A DNA stretch of 64,000 bases, from contig NZ_PXYL01000013.1 in NCBI RefSeq assembly GCF_003012705.1, forward strand, positions 62,001 to 126,000, in the 5' to 3' direction. Position numbers and translations under genes: made by a program. This document shows positions 17,837-27,745 of the stretch, one piece after another. The notes beneath the pieces were generated by a model. That model had not been told where the DNA came from. It saw only the letters and a list, made by a program, of their open reading frames with translations, and searched no databases. Each line of letters starts with the position of its first letter. The stretch's first letter is position 1. This DNA is from Pseudaminobacter soli (ex Li et al. 2025) (lineage in GTDB: Bacteria > Pseudomonadota > Alphaproteobacteria > Rhizobiales > Rhizobiaceae).

Positions 17837-18859
17837 TCACTTCGGCGCTTGAGGGACAGGCACCGAAGGGGTTTGCAAATGGCGCCCCGGGAGCAGGAAG
17901 CCGGCGATGTCGTAGCGGCCGACGGCCAGGAAGGTGAGCAACAGCAGGCCCCAGGCAAAATCGCGCACGAAATTGGAAAGGCCGCCGAAATTGAGCAGAC
18001 TGGACATCAGCTGGAGCGCGATGGCGCTGAGCACGACGCAAATGACGCGGCCGTATCCACCTTCCGGCTTCACCCCTGCCATGACGGCGATCAGGATGGC
18101 GATCAGCAGATAGGAACTGCCGTAATCGAACTTCACATTGACGTTGCGCGCCGCGATGATGACGCCGGCAAGGCCTGAAAGCGTGCCGGAGAGGGCGTAG
18201 GTAGCGATCAGCACCCAGTTCCTCGGAAAGCCTGCATAGACGGCCGCCTTGGGATTGGTTCCGATCAGCATCAGCCAAAGGCCGTAGGGCGTGAACTTCA
18301 GGACCGCGGCCACGACCGCCGCGACGACCATGAAGACAAGGAAGCTGAACGGGACCTCGAACAGCATGTCGTTGCCGAGGCTGGAAAGGAGCTCCGGGCT
18401 GCCGACTGTGACCGCCTTTCCGCCCGAGACGACGACGGCAAGCCCCATGAAAGCCATCTGCGTGCCGAGCGTGCAGAGGATCGGCGTGATGTTAAGCCGC
18501 GAAATGAGAAGGCCGTTGATCAGCCCGCCAGTAAAGCCGGTGAGGATCGCGCCCGCGATGAAGACGAGGCTGAAGGCCGTGCCGCTGTCGGTTGCCGACA
18601 GGAAGGACGAGACGATCACCGCCGAGAGAACGCCCGAAAGGTTCGCAAGAGCGATACCCGACAGGTCGATGCCGCCATTGCCGGCGCACATCGCCAGCAT
18701 GACGCCGATCGCCAGAAGGCCGATTTCCGGCACCTGGCTCGCCATGGACTGAAGATTGAAAATGGACAGAAACGAGCCGCCGGAGATCAGGGCGCCCGCA
18801 ACAAGCAATACGCCGTTTATGACGACCAGCATCGCCAGCTGCCCGCCGGTTTTACGCAT
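17837..18859 (-). CDS. Sugar ABC importer permease, second copy
   Basis: 340 residues, multi-spanning, of the RbsC family (GNGGIDLSGIALANLSGV, then GTNPKAAVYAGFPRNWVLIA and GGYGRVICVVLSAIALQLMS). It is the first gene of the minus-strand operon, directly behind the regulator's operators. It differs clearly from the permease at 14120-15157, and together the two likely form the membrane channel. Confidence 0.88.
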   Translation of the reverse strand: MRKTGGQLAMLVVINGVLLVAGALISGGSFLSIFNLQSMASQVPEIGLLAIGVMLAMCAGNGGIDLSGIALANLSGVLSAVIVSSFLSATDSGTAFSLVFIAGAILTGFTGGLINGLLISRLNITPILCTLGTQMAFMGLAVVVSGGKAVTVGSPELLSSLGNDMLFEVPFSFLVFMVVAAVVAAVLKFTPYGLWLMLIGTNPKAAVYAGFPRNWVLIATYALSGTLSGLAGVIIAARNVNVKFDYGSSYLLIAILIAVMAGVKPEGGYGRVICVVLSAIALQLMSSLLNFGGLSNFVRDFAWGLLLLTFLAVGRYDIAGFLLPGRHLQTPSVPVPQAPK

Positions 18860-18871
18860 TACCCCCTCCGA

Positions 18872-18904
18872 CGTTTAGTAAACAATCGCACGATTCACTA
18901 AAAC
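18872..18904. promoter_or_regulatory. Two LacI-type operator half-palindromic sites before the transporter operon
   Basis: CGTTTAGTAAAC (18872-18883) and, inverted, TTCACTAAAACG (18893-18904) share the motif CGTTTWGTRAA. They lie 13-45 bases upstream of the first transporter gene. A third copy lies before the LacI gene. The match to one consensus on both sides of the divergent promoter supports binding by the adjacent LacI regulator. Confidence 0.7.
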
Positions 18905-19002
18905 GCTAGCAAAGGATTTTTAGGCTGGCAAGCCCTGCCTGTGCGACACATCGGTTGCGAAAGGCGCAGAATTGCCTTACGTCTCGCAGGCGTCGTCTAA
19001 AT

Positions 19003-19014
19003 CGTTTAGTAAAT
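19003..19014. promoter_or_regulatory. LacI-type operator before the regulator gene
   Basis: CGTTTAGTAAAT is a third copy of the motif, 40-51 bases before the regulator's ATG. This argues against a longer LacI reading that would start upstream of this site. Confidence 0.65.
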
Positions 19015-19053
19015 TTATTCGCAGTCGCAGCACAAAAGGCGCCTTACCTCCGC

Positions 19054-20139
19054 ATGAAAAATCCGGGAAAACCGACCATCAGGGACATCGCTGAGGCGGC
19101 GGGCGTATCGCCCGCGACGGTTTCGCTCGTATTGAACGGCAAAGGAGAAATTTCCGGTGTGACGCGAGCGCGCGTGCTGGAAGCCGTGGCAAGTTTGAAC
19201 TACGTGCCGCGCGCGACGCGCAACAGCACGGAACCCGGCGAAACACTGCGCTTCCTCAAGATCGCGAAGCATGGCCACACGGTCAATCGCGACCACAGCG
19301 TGTTCATCTCCGACTATATCGACGGCATGTCGGCCGAGGCGACGCGACGCAACTACACGCTCGAAGTTGTAAGCTTCGAGGGGCAGCTGATCAGTTCCGT
19401 GGCCGAGTCCCTTGCAGGCGCTCCCATTTCCGGCGTCATCGCACTCGGCACGGAGTTGACTGAAGCCGATATCCGGTTGATCCAGGGCCTCGGCCTCCCG
19501 ACCGTCTTCATCGATACGTTCTACGACGTCCTCGACGCCAATTTCGTCGACATGAATAACGAGGATGCCGTCTACAAGGTGCTGTCCCACTTCCAGAAAC
19601 AGGGTTTCCGGCGCATCGGGCTCGTCGCCTCCCATGTCGAGACAACGAACTTCCGTCTGCGCCGCGACGCCTTCTTCAAAAACATGGCGCGCCTCGGCCT
19701 GTCGGTAAACCAAGCCGACATCCTCTCGGTGGAATCGACCTATGATGGTGCGTATCTCGACACGCGTGAGCTGCTGACCAACGGCCTCGATCTTGCGGAA
19801 TGCTATTTCTGCACGAATGACATCATCGCCTACGGCTTCATCCGTGCACTGCGCGAGCACGGCATCGCCATACCGGACGACGTCTCGATAATCGGCTTCG
19901 ACAATCTCCCCCAGAGCGCGACGATGGAGCCGCGCCTGACGACGATCGACGTGTCGAAGCGCAAGATCGGTTATCTCGCCGTCACCATCCTCAACGACCT
20001 GATCGGTGCAGCCGAGCCGCAGCCGCCGGTCAAGATTCTCGTCGGCGCCGATCTGGTGCTGCGCGCCAGCCATGAACGCGGCGCCGCAAAGACGGCGCGC
20101 GACCGCCCGCCACGCACGATGCAGCAACCGGCAGAGTAA
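19054..20139 (+). CDS. LacI-family transcriptional regulator
   Basis: 361 residues. The N-terminus (KPTIRDIAEAAGVSPATVSL, then VLNGKGEISGVTRARVLEA) is a textbook LacI helix-turn-helix and hinge lead-in. The rest is a periplasmic-binding-protein-like sensor domain ending near GFDNLPQSATMEPRLTTIDV. The ATG at 19054 is chosen because the HTH begins within ten residues and because an operator copy lies upstream. It is divergent from the sugar transporter operon and co-directional with the aldo/keto reductase 18 bases downstream. It probably represses both sides until the substrate or a metabolite binds. Confidence 0.9.
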   Translation: MKNPGKPTIRDIAEAAGVSPATVSLVLNGKGEISGVTRARVLEAVASLNYVPRATRNSTEPGETLRFLKIAKHGHTVNRDHSVFISDYIDGMSAEATRRNYTLEVVSFEGQLISSVAESLAGAPISGVIALGTELTEADIRLIQGLGLPTVFIDTFYDVLDANFVDMNNEDAVYKVLSHFQKQGFRRIGLVASHVETTNFRLRRDAFFKNMARLGLSVNQADILSVESTYDGAYLDTRELLTNGLDLAECYFCTNDIIAYGFIRALREHGIAIPDDVSIIGFDNLPQSATMEPRLTTIDVSKRKIGYLAVTILNDLIGAAEPQPPVKILVGADLVLRASHERGAAKTARDRPPRTMQQPAE

Positions 20140-20157
20140 TCCCGCAGGAGCAAGACC

Positions 20158-21219
20158 ATGGAGTACAGGACACTCGGCCGCACCGGCCTGAAGGTTTCGG
20201 CCATAGCCATGGGCACCTTCTCCTTCGGCGGCGTTGGCGCCTTTTCGCGGGTCGCCACCCAGGGCGTTGCGGAGGCGCGCCGTCTGATCGATTGCTGCAT
20301 CGACGGTGGCGTCAATCTCTTCGACACCGCCAACATGTACTCGCTTGGCCGTTCGGAGGAGATTCTCGGCGAAGCGCTGGGCGAGAAGCGCAACAAGGTG
20401 CTGATCTCCTCAAAGGCTCGCATGCGCATCGGTGATGGGCCGAACGATGAGGGCACGTCGCGTTACCACCTCATCCGCGAATGCGAAAACAGCCTCAAGC
20501 GGCTCAAGACTGACCATATCGACATCTACTTCATGCACGAATGGGACGGGGTGACGCCGGTCGAGGAGATGCTGTCGGCACTCGATACGCTGCGCCAGCA
20601 GGGCAAGATCCGCTATATCGGCTGCTCCAACTATTCGGGCTGGCACATCATGAAGGCGCTGGGCGTGGCGGAGGCGAAGAACCTGCCGCGCTTCGTCACC
20701 CAGCAGATCCACTACACGCTGGAAGCGCGCGAAGCGGAGTACGAGCTTCTGCCGATTTCCGTAGATCAGGGCCTTGGCGTGATGGTCTGGAGCCCGCTCG
20801 CCGCCGGCCTGCTGTCAGGTGCCTTCGGCCGCGACAAGACGCCGGCCAATTCCCGCCAGGCCGCCGGCTGGAGCGAACCGCCGATCCGCGACCAAGAGCG
20901 CCTGTGGACGATCGTCGATGCACTTGAGCTCATCGCCAAAGCTCGCGACGTCACCGTGGCGCAGGTGTCGCTTGCCTGGACCCTGTCACGCCCTGCGATC
21001 GCGAGCCTCGTGGTTGGCGGCCTCAACGCAGACCAATTCCGCGACAATATCGGAGCCGTCGACCTGAAACTCACCGAAGACGAACTGGACACGCTGAACA
21101 GGGTCAGTCGCCCGCCCTACCTCTACCCCTATTGGCACCAGCACAATTTCGCCAGCGACCGTTTCGGCCCCGGGGACCGGGCTCTGCACGACAGCTACGC
21201 TGAACTCGGCACGATTTAA
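20158..21219 (+). CDS. Aldo/keto reductase
   Basis: 353 residues of the AKR superfamily with the full catalytic tetrad: D56 and Y61 (NLFDTANMYS), K86 (ISSKAR) and H127 (YFMHEWD). The C-terminal SLAWTLSRPAIASLVVGG supplies the NADP(H) site region. It sits 18 bases behind the LacI gene, so it is probably co-transcribed and under the same control. Together with the importer and DhaK/DhaL it suggests oxidation or reduction between a polyol/aldose and a ketose before phosphorylation. The exact reaction is not deducible. Confidence 0.88.
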   Translation: MEYRTLGRTGLKVSAIAMGTFSFGGVGAFSRVATQGVAEARRLIDCCIDGGVNLFDTANMYSLGRSEEILGEALGEKRNKVLISSKARMRIGDGPNDEGTSRYHLIRECENSLKRLKTDHIDIYFMHEWDGVTPVEEMLSALDTLRQQGKIRYIGCSNYSGWHIMKALGVAEAKNLPRFVTQQIHYTLEAREAEYELLPISVDQGLGVMVWSPLAAGLLSGAFGRDKTPANSRQAAGWSEPPIRDQERLWTIVDALELIAKARDVTVAQVSLAWTLSRPAIASLVVGGLNADQFRDNIGAVDLKLTEDELDTLNRVSRPPYLYPYWHQHNFASDRFGPGDRALHDSYAELGTI

Positions 21220-21400
21220 GTCTTTGATGCCGGCACCATAAGTGTTTGATCCCGTTATCGGAAGGCGCGCCAGAGAAGAAGCGTTCGCCGCAACAGTCCC
21301 CCAATGCCGGAGCTCAACTAGACTGACTTCCGGAACGAATTGGTATTCGGCCCCTTTCAAAGCAGGTCGGCCTGCTTGCGCATCGCGGTTGGACGTGGCG

Positions 21401-21549
21401 ATGTTGCTGCCGTTGCCTGCATTCCGCGCCTATATCAACACCTGGACCGCCAGCGGGTCGTCCCCTTTGGTGTGCCCATCTCGGCCACGCTGCTGGTGAC
21501 CATTGCGCTGCAGCTTTATGGCCTGGCCGCCAAGTTCATTATCATGTAG
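21401..21549 (+). pseudogene. 3' fragment of a prepilin peptidase (cpaA) gene, frameshifted
   Basis: The stretch aligns with the last 150 bases of the intact cpaA at 59523-59672, from ATGTTGCTGCC to the TAG. The ends of both encode R-V-V-P-F-G-V-P-I-S followed by LLVTIALQ-x-YGLA. One base is missing after TATATCAA relative to the intact copy, which breaks the frame. The 5' two thirds of the gene are absent. It is an isolated scar between the aldo/keto reductase and TetR genes. Confidence 0.85.
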
Positions 21550-21565
21550 CGCTTCGAGAGCCGGC

Positions 21566-22147
21566 CTAGCGCTGGACCTCCGCTGAAACGCGGGTCATCG
21601 CAATAAGCCGTTTCAAGAACTCCGCGCGATCGGGGAGGCTAAGTGGCGGTAAGCCGATCGCCTCGTTGAAGTAGAGCCCATCGACTGCAAGCCTGATGAC
21701 TTCGGCGTGCAGATAATCCAATCCGTCGTCTCTCAATCGATCGGACCACTTCGTGCTTTCGACGGCATAGTCGGCCAGAAGGTCTGGATCGGTGGCAATT
21801 CCAGCGATCATCGCAGCCGCTATGTCATCGGCCCGCTCGGCAGGAAAACTGGTGGTGATGTAGGCGCGCAGATAGGAACCTGGCGTCGGGTCGCTCGCAA
21901 TCATTGCCGTGGTCTTTTCCTCGAATGAATCGAGGCCGGCCGTGATCATTGCGCGGATCAAGGCATCCTTCGAGGCAAAATAGTGCAGCAGCCCGCCCTT
22001 GCTGATGCCCGCGGCCTTGGCGACGTCGGCCAGCGTCATGCGCGCGGCGCCCTGCTCCATGACGATCCGCGTTGCCGCATTGACGATCGTCGTCCTGATC
22101 TCGTCGCCGCTCTTTCTTCTTTTGCGTACCGGCTTTTCGGCCATCAT
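21566..22147 (-). CDS. TetR-family regulator
   Basis: 193 residues. The HTH lies at about 30-55 (MTLADVAKAAGISKGGLLHY, then FASKDALI), the classic TetR N-terminal arrangement; the C-terminal ligand domain resembles TetR_C_37-type regulators. The start is the first of two adjacent ATGs at 22147 or 22144, since the longer frame would begin in the operator region. It is divergent from the betaine-type transporter operon, with two palindromic sites in between, so it likely represses that operon and itself. Confidence 0.88.
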   Translation of the reverse strand: MMAEKPVRKRRKSGDEIRTTIVNAATRIVMEQGAARMTLADVAKAAGISKGGLLHYFASKDALIRAMITAGLDSFEEKTTAMIASDPTPGSYLRAYITTSFPAERADDIAAAMIAGIATDPDLLADYAVESTKWSDRLRDDGLDYLHAEVIRLAVDGLYFNEAIGLPPLSLPDRAEFLKRLIAMTRVSAEVQR

Positions 22148-22214
22148 TGATTCATAAGACTCCGCCTCTATCCGACCCTTCCCCGAAAAACCCAGGATTG
22201 CAACAATTTTTCCG

Positions 22215-22253
22215 ACCGACCGGACGGTTTTTGTTATGGACCGGCTGGACGGT
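22215..22253. promoter_or_regulatory. Twin TetR-type operators
   Basis: ACCGACCGGACGGT (22215-22228) and ACCGGCTGGACGGT (22240-22253) share ACCG-N-CYGG-N-CGGT, an inverted repeat. Their starts are 25 bases apart. They lie between the divergent TetR and transporter genes, 52-90 bases before the transporter ATG. Confidence 0.75.
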
Positions 22254-22304
22254 TTGGAATATAGGTCACCGCGAACTGGGCAGAAGTCATAGGAGGAGAA
22301 TGAC

Positions 22305-23249
22305 ATGCGCCGTGTCCGATCGATCTACCTGGCCGCAGGCTTGAGCGTCACCGCATTGCTCAGCTGGCCTTGTGCGGCCGCCCTGTCGGCTCCCCTGGGC
22401 GACAGTTCCGAGCCGATCAAGATCGCGCTTAATGAATGGACCGGACAGAACATCACTGCTCGCGTCGCAGGACAGCTTCTGGAAAAGCTCGGCTACCGGG
22501 TCCAATACGTGACCGCCGGCAGTTTCCCCCAATGGATCGGGATGCAAGACGGCTCGCTCGACATGACGCCGGAACTGTGGACAAACAATCTCGGCGACAT
22601 CTATCCGAAGCTTCTGGCGGAAAAGAAGGTCGAGCCGGTGGGCGACCTCGGGCTCAACGCCCGTGACGGCTGGGCCTACACCGACGCGACCCTTGCCATC
22701 TGCCCCGGCCTGCCCGATTGGAAGGCGCTGCTGGAGCCGTCTTGCGCTGCAGCCCTGGCAACGGCCGAGACGCTGCCGAATGGCCGTCTTGTCGACTACC
22801 CGGCCGATTGGGGAACCGCCTCCGCCAATGAGATCGAGGATTTCAAGCTGCCGCTCACTGCCGTGCCGGCCGGGTCGGAGGGAGCCTTGGTGGCAGAGTT
22901 GCAGTCTGCCATCGCTGCCGAGAAGCCGCTCCTTCTACGCTTCTGGGCACCGCACTGGCTGCTTGCGCAGGCAAAACTCAACTGGGTTGAGATGCCTCCT
23001 TGTGATCCAAACGATGGCGCGCGCTGCGTTCTGCCTTCGCCCGTCATCAAGGTCGTCCGCGCGGGCTTCGGCGACAAATGGCCGGCCGCCTACTCCTTCA
23101 TGAAGCAATACCAGCTGAGCGCGGAAGATCAGCAGGTGATGATGATGGAGATCGACCAGAACCACAGGGAAATCGGCAGCGTCGTCAGCCGGTGGGTGGC
23201 CGACAATGCTGCGAAATGGAACCCCTGGATCGAAGACGCGAAGAAATAA
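22305..23249 (+). CDS. Betaine/proline-type ABC importer substrate-binding protein (OpuAC-like)
   Basis: 314 residues with a signal peptide (LAAGLSVTALLSWPCAAALS). The mature part (IKIALNEWTGQNITARVAGQ, then QWIGMQDGSLDMTPELW) is of the OpuAC/ProX family for quaternary amines. Several conserved Trp residues (W71, FWAPHWL, NAAKWNPWI) could form an aromatic cage for a trimethylammonium-like group. AGGAGG precedes the ATG. First gene of a four-gene operon ending in a nucleoside hydrolase, so the ligand may not be a simple betaine. Confidence 0.82.
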   Translation: MRRVRSIYLAAGLSVTALLSWPCAAALSAPLGDSSEPIKIALNEWTGQNITARVAGQLLEKLGYRVQYVTAGSFPQWIGMQDGSLDMTPELWTNNLGDIYPKLLAEKKVEPVGDLGLNARDGWAYTDATLAICPGLPDWKALLEPSCAAALATAETLPNGRLVDYPADWGTASANEIEDFKLPLTAVPAGSEGALVAELQSAIAAEKPLLLRFWAPHWLLAQAKLNWVEMPPCDPNDGARCVLPSPVIKVVRAGFGDKWPAAYSFMKQYQLSAEDQQVMMMEIDQNHREIGSVVSRWVADNAAKWNPWIEDAKK

Positions 23250-23286
23250 GCCCTCTTCAATTGTCGATCTGTGACGGGAAATTCCG

Positions 23287-24351
<1,065 letters not shown>

Positions 24352-24357
24352 GCGGTC

Positions 24358-26439
24358 ATGAAGTCTCACATCGCGAACTTGTTTTCGCCAGCGGCCATTC
24401 GCGCGCTTGCCGTTCCCGGCGCGATCCTTCTTTGCGTCGTGGCGGGCGCCAAGTGGAACTGGATTGCACAGTTTCCGGACGACTGGACACTGCCTGTCGC
24501 GGCCGGGATCAACGTGATCCTGAACTCGATCATTCCCAACATCCTGCCGCTAACGTCCACGGTCAGCCATGCGCTCGGCACGATGCTCGGCTCACTGGTC
24601 GCCACCCTGCAATTCCTGCCATGGCCCGCGGTAGTGCTCGCCGTCATGCTGATCGGGTTCAAGGCCGGCGGGCTACGCCTTCTCGCGCTTTGCCTTTGCG
24701 CGCTGTCCTATATCGTCCTTGCCGGCTTCTGGCGCCAAAGCATGGCGACCCTCTCGCTCGTGATCCTTGCGGTGCCGATCTCGGTGCTGGGCGGCTTCCT
24801 GCTGGGCCTCGGTGCCTTCCTGCTGCCATGGGTCCGACGCCCAATCGAACTGCTGTTCGACTTTATGCAGACCTTCCCGGCCTTCGCCTATCTGATCCCG
24901 CTGCTCCTGCTGTTCGGTTTCGGGCCCATTGCAGGCCTGGTTGCCACCGCCATCTATGCCATACCGCCGATGGCGCGCTGCATGCTGAGCGGCCTCACCC
25001 AGGTTCCGCGAGAACTCGTTGAGGTCGGAGACATGACCGGGTGCACCCCATTGCAGCGTCTGCTCTGGGTCGAATTGCCGAGCGCGAAGCCGATGATGAT
25101 GATCGGCATCAACCAGACGACGATGGCCGCACTCAGCATGGTCATCACCGCCTCGATCATCGGCGGCTTCGATGACATCGGCTGGGCGGTCCTCAGCGGG
25201 CTTCGTCAGGCCGACTTGGGCAAGAGCTTGCTCTCCGGTCTCGTGATCGTGCTGATTTCGATCATCACGGATCGGATTACCGCGGGAATTTTCGCAGGGC
25301 GACGCGCACAGAACGGTTGGCATATGCGCTGGGGAACGGCCCCGGTTCTGCTTGCCGCTGCAGCCATTCTCGGCATGGGCGCGCTTTCGCGGTGGGCCGC
25401 CCCGGATCTCGTGCAAGGCCTGAACGAGACAAGGGGTGTGATCGACCTCAGCGTAGTCAACAGCGCCGTGCTCGGTTTCGTCGGCCGTTACGGCCACATA
25501 CTGGACGCGCTCAAGAGCGGCATCCTCTATTATCTCGTGCTGCCTTTGCGGCTTGGGCTTTCAGGCGCGGTGCTTCCCACCACCTGGGGCTTTGCGATGA
25601 CACCGCCGGTCACGGCCTTCTATGCCGCCGTGGCGTTGCTTCTCGCAATCCGCCAATGGGCGAAAGGCAACCCGGGCGGCGCGGCCGGCACGCTGTCCCT
25701 GGCAATCTTGCTCTTCATTGGCCTGGTCGGGTTCCCATGGCCCGCAGCAATCCTGCTCGTGATGTGGTGTGCGTTGCGTGTTTCTGGGCCGAAATTCGCG
25801 TTCTTTGCCGGTGCGAGCCTTGGGTTCGCGCTGTTGAGCGGACTCTGGATACCGTTCGTGAAGTCGCTCTATCTCGTCGGCGTTTCGGTCGCGCTCTGCG
25901 CGCTGGTCGGCGGCCTTCTGGGCATGCTCGCGGCACACAACAGCTGGCTTTCCGCCGGCCTGCGGCCGATCAACGACGCCCTCCAGACCATGCCGCAGTT
26001 CGTCTTTCTGATTCCGGCGCTGATGTTCTTCAAGGTTGGCGAGTTCGCAGGTCTGATCGCCATATCGCTTTATGCGATCGTGCCGGCCATCCGCTACACC
26101 GAAGCCGGCTTGAGGGCCGTTCCAGCAACCATTCTCGAAACGGCAAGGCAACTCGGCTGTACGCCGGCGCAGAGCAACCTGCTCGTACAAGTTCCGCTGG
26201 CGCGTCCGGCGCTGCTTCTGGGTCTCAACCAGACCGTGATGGCCGCGATCACCATGCTGCCGATCGCAGCCACCGTCGGCACAGCCGAGCTTGGCCAGCA
26301 GATCTATATCTCGCTTGGCAAGGCCGATGCGGGCCTGGGCATCACCGCCGGTATCGTCTTCTGCCTCACCGCCATCAATCTCGACCGCATGCTGCGCGCC
26401 GCCGCCGAGCGCTGCGCAACGCCTGACCAAGACAAATGA
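24358..26439 (+). CDS. Double-length ABC permease (ProW/OpuAB-type, two fused permease domains)
   Basis: 693 residues, about twice the usual ProW length, with more than a dozen hydrophobic helices. Two BPD_transp_1 domains each end in an EAA-type loop: GDMTGCTPLQRLLWVELPSA near 225 and ARQLGCTPAQSNLLVQVPLA near 600. Both are followed by very similar helices (MIGINQTTMAALSMV versus LLGLNQTVMAAITML). It therefore supplies both halves of the membrane channel in one chain. The stop overlaps the nucleoside hydrolase start by 4 bases. Confidence 0.87.
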   Translation: MKSHIANLFSPAAIRALAVPGAILLCVVAGAKWNWIAQFPDDWTLPVAAGINVILNSIIPNILPLTSTVSHALGTMLGSLVATLQFLPWPAVVLAVMLIGFKAGGLRLLALCLCALSYIVLAGFWRQSMATLSLVILAVPISVLGGFLLGLGAFLLPWVRRPIELLFDFMQTFPAFAYLIPLLLLFGFGPIAGLVATAIYAIPPMARCMLSGLTQVPRELVEVGDMTGCTPLQRLLWVELPSAKPMMMIGINQTTMAALSMVITASIIGGFDDIGWAVLSGLRQADLGKSLLSGLVIVLISIITDRITAGIFAGRRAQNGWHMRWGTAPVLLAAAAILGMGALSRWAAPDLVQGLNETRGVIDLSVVNSAVLGFVGRYGHILDALKSGILYYLVLPLRLGLSGAVLPTTWGFAMTPPVTAFYAAVALLLAIRQWAKGNPGGAAGTLSLAILLFIGLVGFPWPAAILLVMWCALRVSGPKFAFFAGASLGFALLSGLWIPFVKSLYLVGVSVALCALVGGLLGMLAAHNSWLSAGLRPINDALQTMPQFVFLIPALMFFKVGEFAGLIAISLYAIVPAIRYTEAGLRAVPATILETARQLGCTPAQSNLLVQVPLARPALLLGLNQTVMAAITMLPIAATVGTAELGQQIYISLGKADAGLGITAGIVFCLTAINLDRMLRAAAERCATPDQDK

Positions 26440-27398
26440 AGGAAAGCAAAGTGCATTTATCCGAATGCGACCGACTGGCATTGCTGACGCCGCGCAAGGG
26501 CAAGCTTCGAGTGGTGATCGATACCGATACCTATAATGAAATCGACGACCAGTTCGCGCTCGTGCACGCGCTTTTGTCGCCGGAGCGAATGGAGGTCGAG
26601 GCGATCTATGCCGCCCCCTTCATGAACGAAACCTGCTCCGATCCCGGTCGGGGCATGGAACTAAGCTACCAGGAAATCCTCGCGCTTCTCGAGCGCCTCG
26701 GCATTCCGCATCAGGGTCTCGTTCATCGTGGCGCCACGAACTATGTCGGGCCTGACAAGATCGCCGTGAAGGCACCCGCCATCGACGATCTCGTCGCGCG
26801 AGCGCGCAAGGGTTCGCCGGCTAACCCGCTCTATGTCATCGCCATCGGCGCCATCAGCAATGTCGCGTCGGCGCTGCTGGCGGCGCCCGACATCATCGAT
26901 CGCATCGTGGTCGTCTGGCTGGGCGGGCATGCGATCGACTGGCAGCATCAGGTGGAATTCAACCTCCAGCAGGATGTGGGCGGGACCCAGGTTCTCTTCG
27001 ATTGCGGAGTGCCTCTGGTGCTGGTTCCTTGCGAGGGCGTCACGTCCATCCTCCATAGCACGGTGCCGGAGATCGAACGCTATGTCGAACCGTTCGGGGA
27101 AATCGGTAAGTTTCTTGCCATGCGCTTTAAGGGCTACGCCGACGACCACATTGGCTGGGCGAAGGAAATATGGGACATGGGTGCCGTGGGCTGGGCGCTG
27201 GATCCCGACTGGGCGCCCAGCGTACCGATGCCGACACCTGTGCTGACCAATGAGATGCGCTATAGCACCGACCGTTCGCGCCATTTGATGCGCTATGTCG
27301 GATCGATAAACCGCAATTCCATCATGCAGGATTTCATCAGGAAGCTGGCGGCACACAGCAAGGACGCGCCTTCTTCCAATAGCCGACAAGGCCGTTAG
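26436..27398 (+). CDS. Nucleoside hydrolase (IunH/URH family)
   Basis: 320 residues. The N-terminal motif VVIDTDTYNEIDDQFAL (D29, D31, N34, D37, D38) is the calcium- and ribose-binding cluster of inosine-uridine nucleoside hydrolases. NPLYVIAIGAISNVASAL and IWDMGAVGW complete the active site. The family cleaves N-glycosidic bonds of ribonucleosides. Its start overlaps the permease stop (ATGA), so it is translationally tied to the betaine-type importer. This suggests the imported ligand contains, or is processed to, an N-riboside. Confidence 0.88.
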   Translation: MKESKVHLSECDRLALLTPRKGKLRVVIDTDTYNEIDDQFALVHALLSPERMEVEAIYAAPFMNETCSDPGRGMELSYQEILALLERLGIPHQGLVHRGATNYVGPDKIAVKAPAIDDLVARARKGSPANPLYVIAIGAISNVASALLAAPDIIDRIVVVWLGGHAIDWQHQVEFNLQQDVGGTQVLFDCGVPLVLVPCEGVTSILHSTVPEIERYVEPFGEIGKFLAMRFKGYADDHIGWAKEIWDMGAVGWALDPDWAPSVPMPTPVLTNEMRYSTDRSRHLMRYVGSINRNSIMQDFIRKLAAHSKDAPSSNSRQGR

Positions 27399-27745
27399 CC
27401 AACTCGCAAGAGAAGAGAAAAAGCGCTCGGCAGTCACTGACTACGAAAACACGAACTGCGCCAAGAGTCCTCCTATTGGTTGGAACACTGCCGCTCCCGA
27501 GCGGCAGTGTCGTCGAGCCGGATGCCATTCTGCTGTCATCCGGGGAGAAGGCAGGCCGCGTTCAGACCAGGCCTGGCGAACTACTTCGTTGCCGAGCTCA
27601 ACGCCGCTTCGTTTTGATCGGCGCGTCTGTAGGCTTAGCAATCGGTGGGTGGTTGGACAGGCGGATCAGACGATGCGACGATTTCTTTTCGAAGGCCGGT
27701 ATGGCGCTCCGTGAAGCCTAGGCCCTTGCTTCCACCAGCCGGCCG
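27399..27745. other. Intergenic stretch without a supported gene
   Basis: About 350 bases after the nucleoside hydrolase with only short frames and no clear terminator. GAGCGGCAGTG near 27498 pairs with CACTGCCGCTC near 27484 as a perfect 11-bp hairpin, which could act as a transcript end although no T-run follows. Confidence 0.4.
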
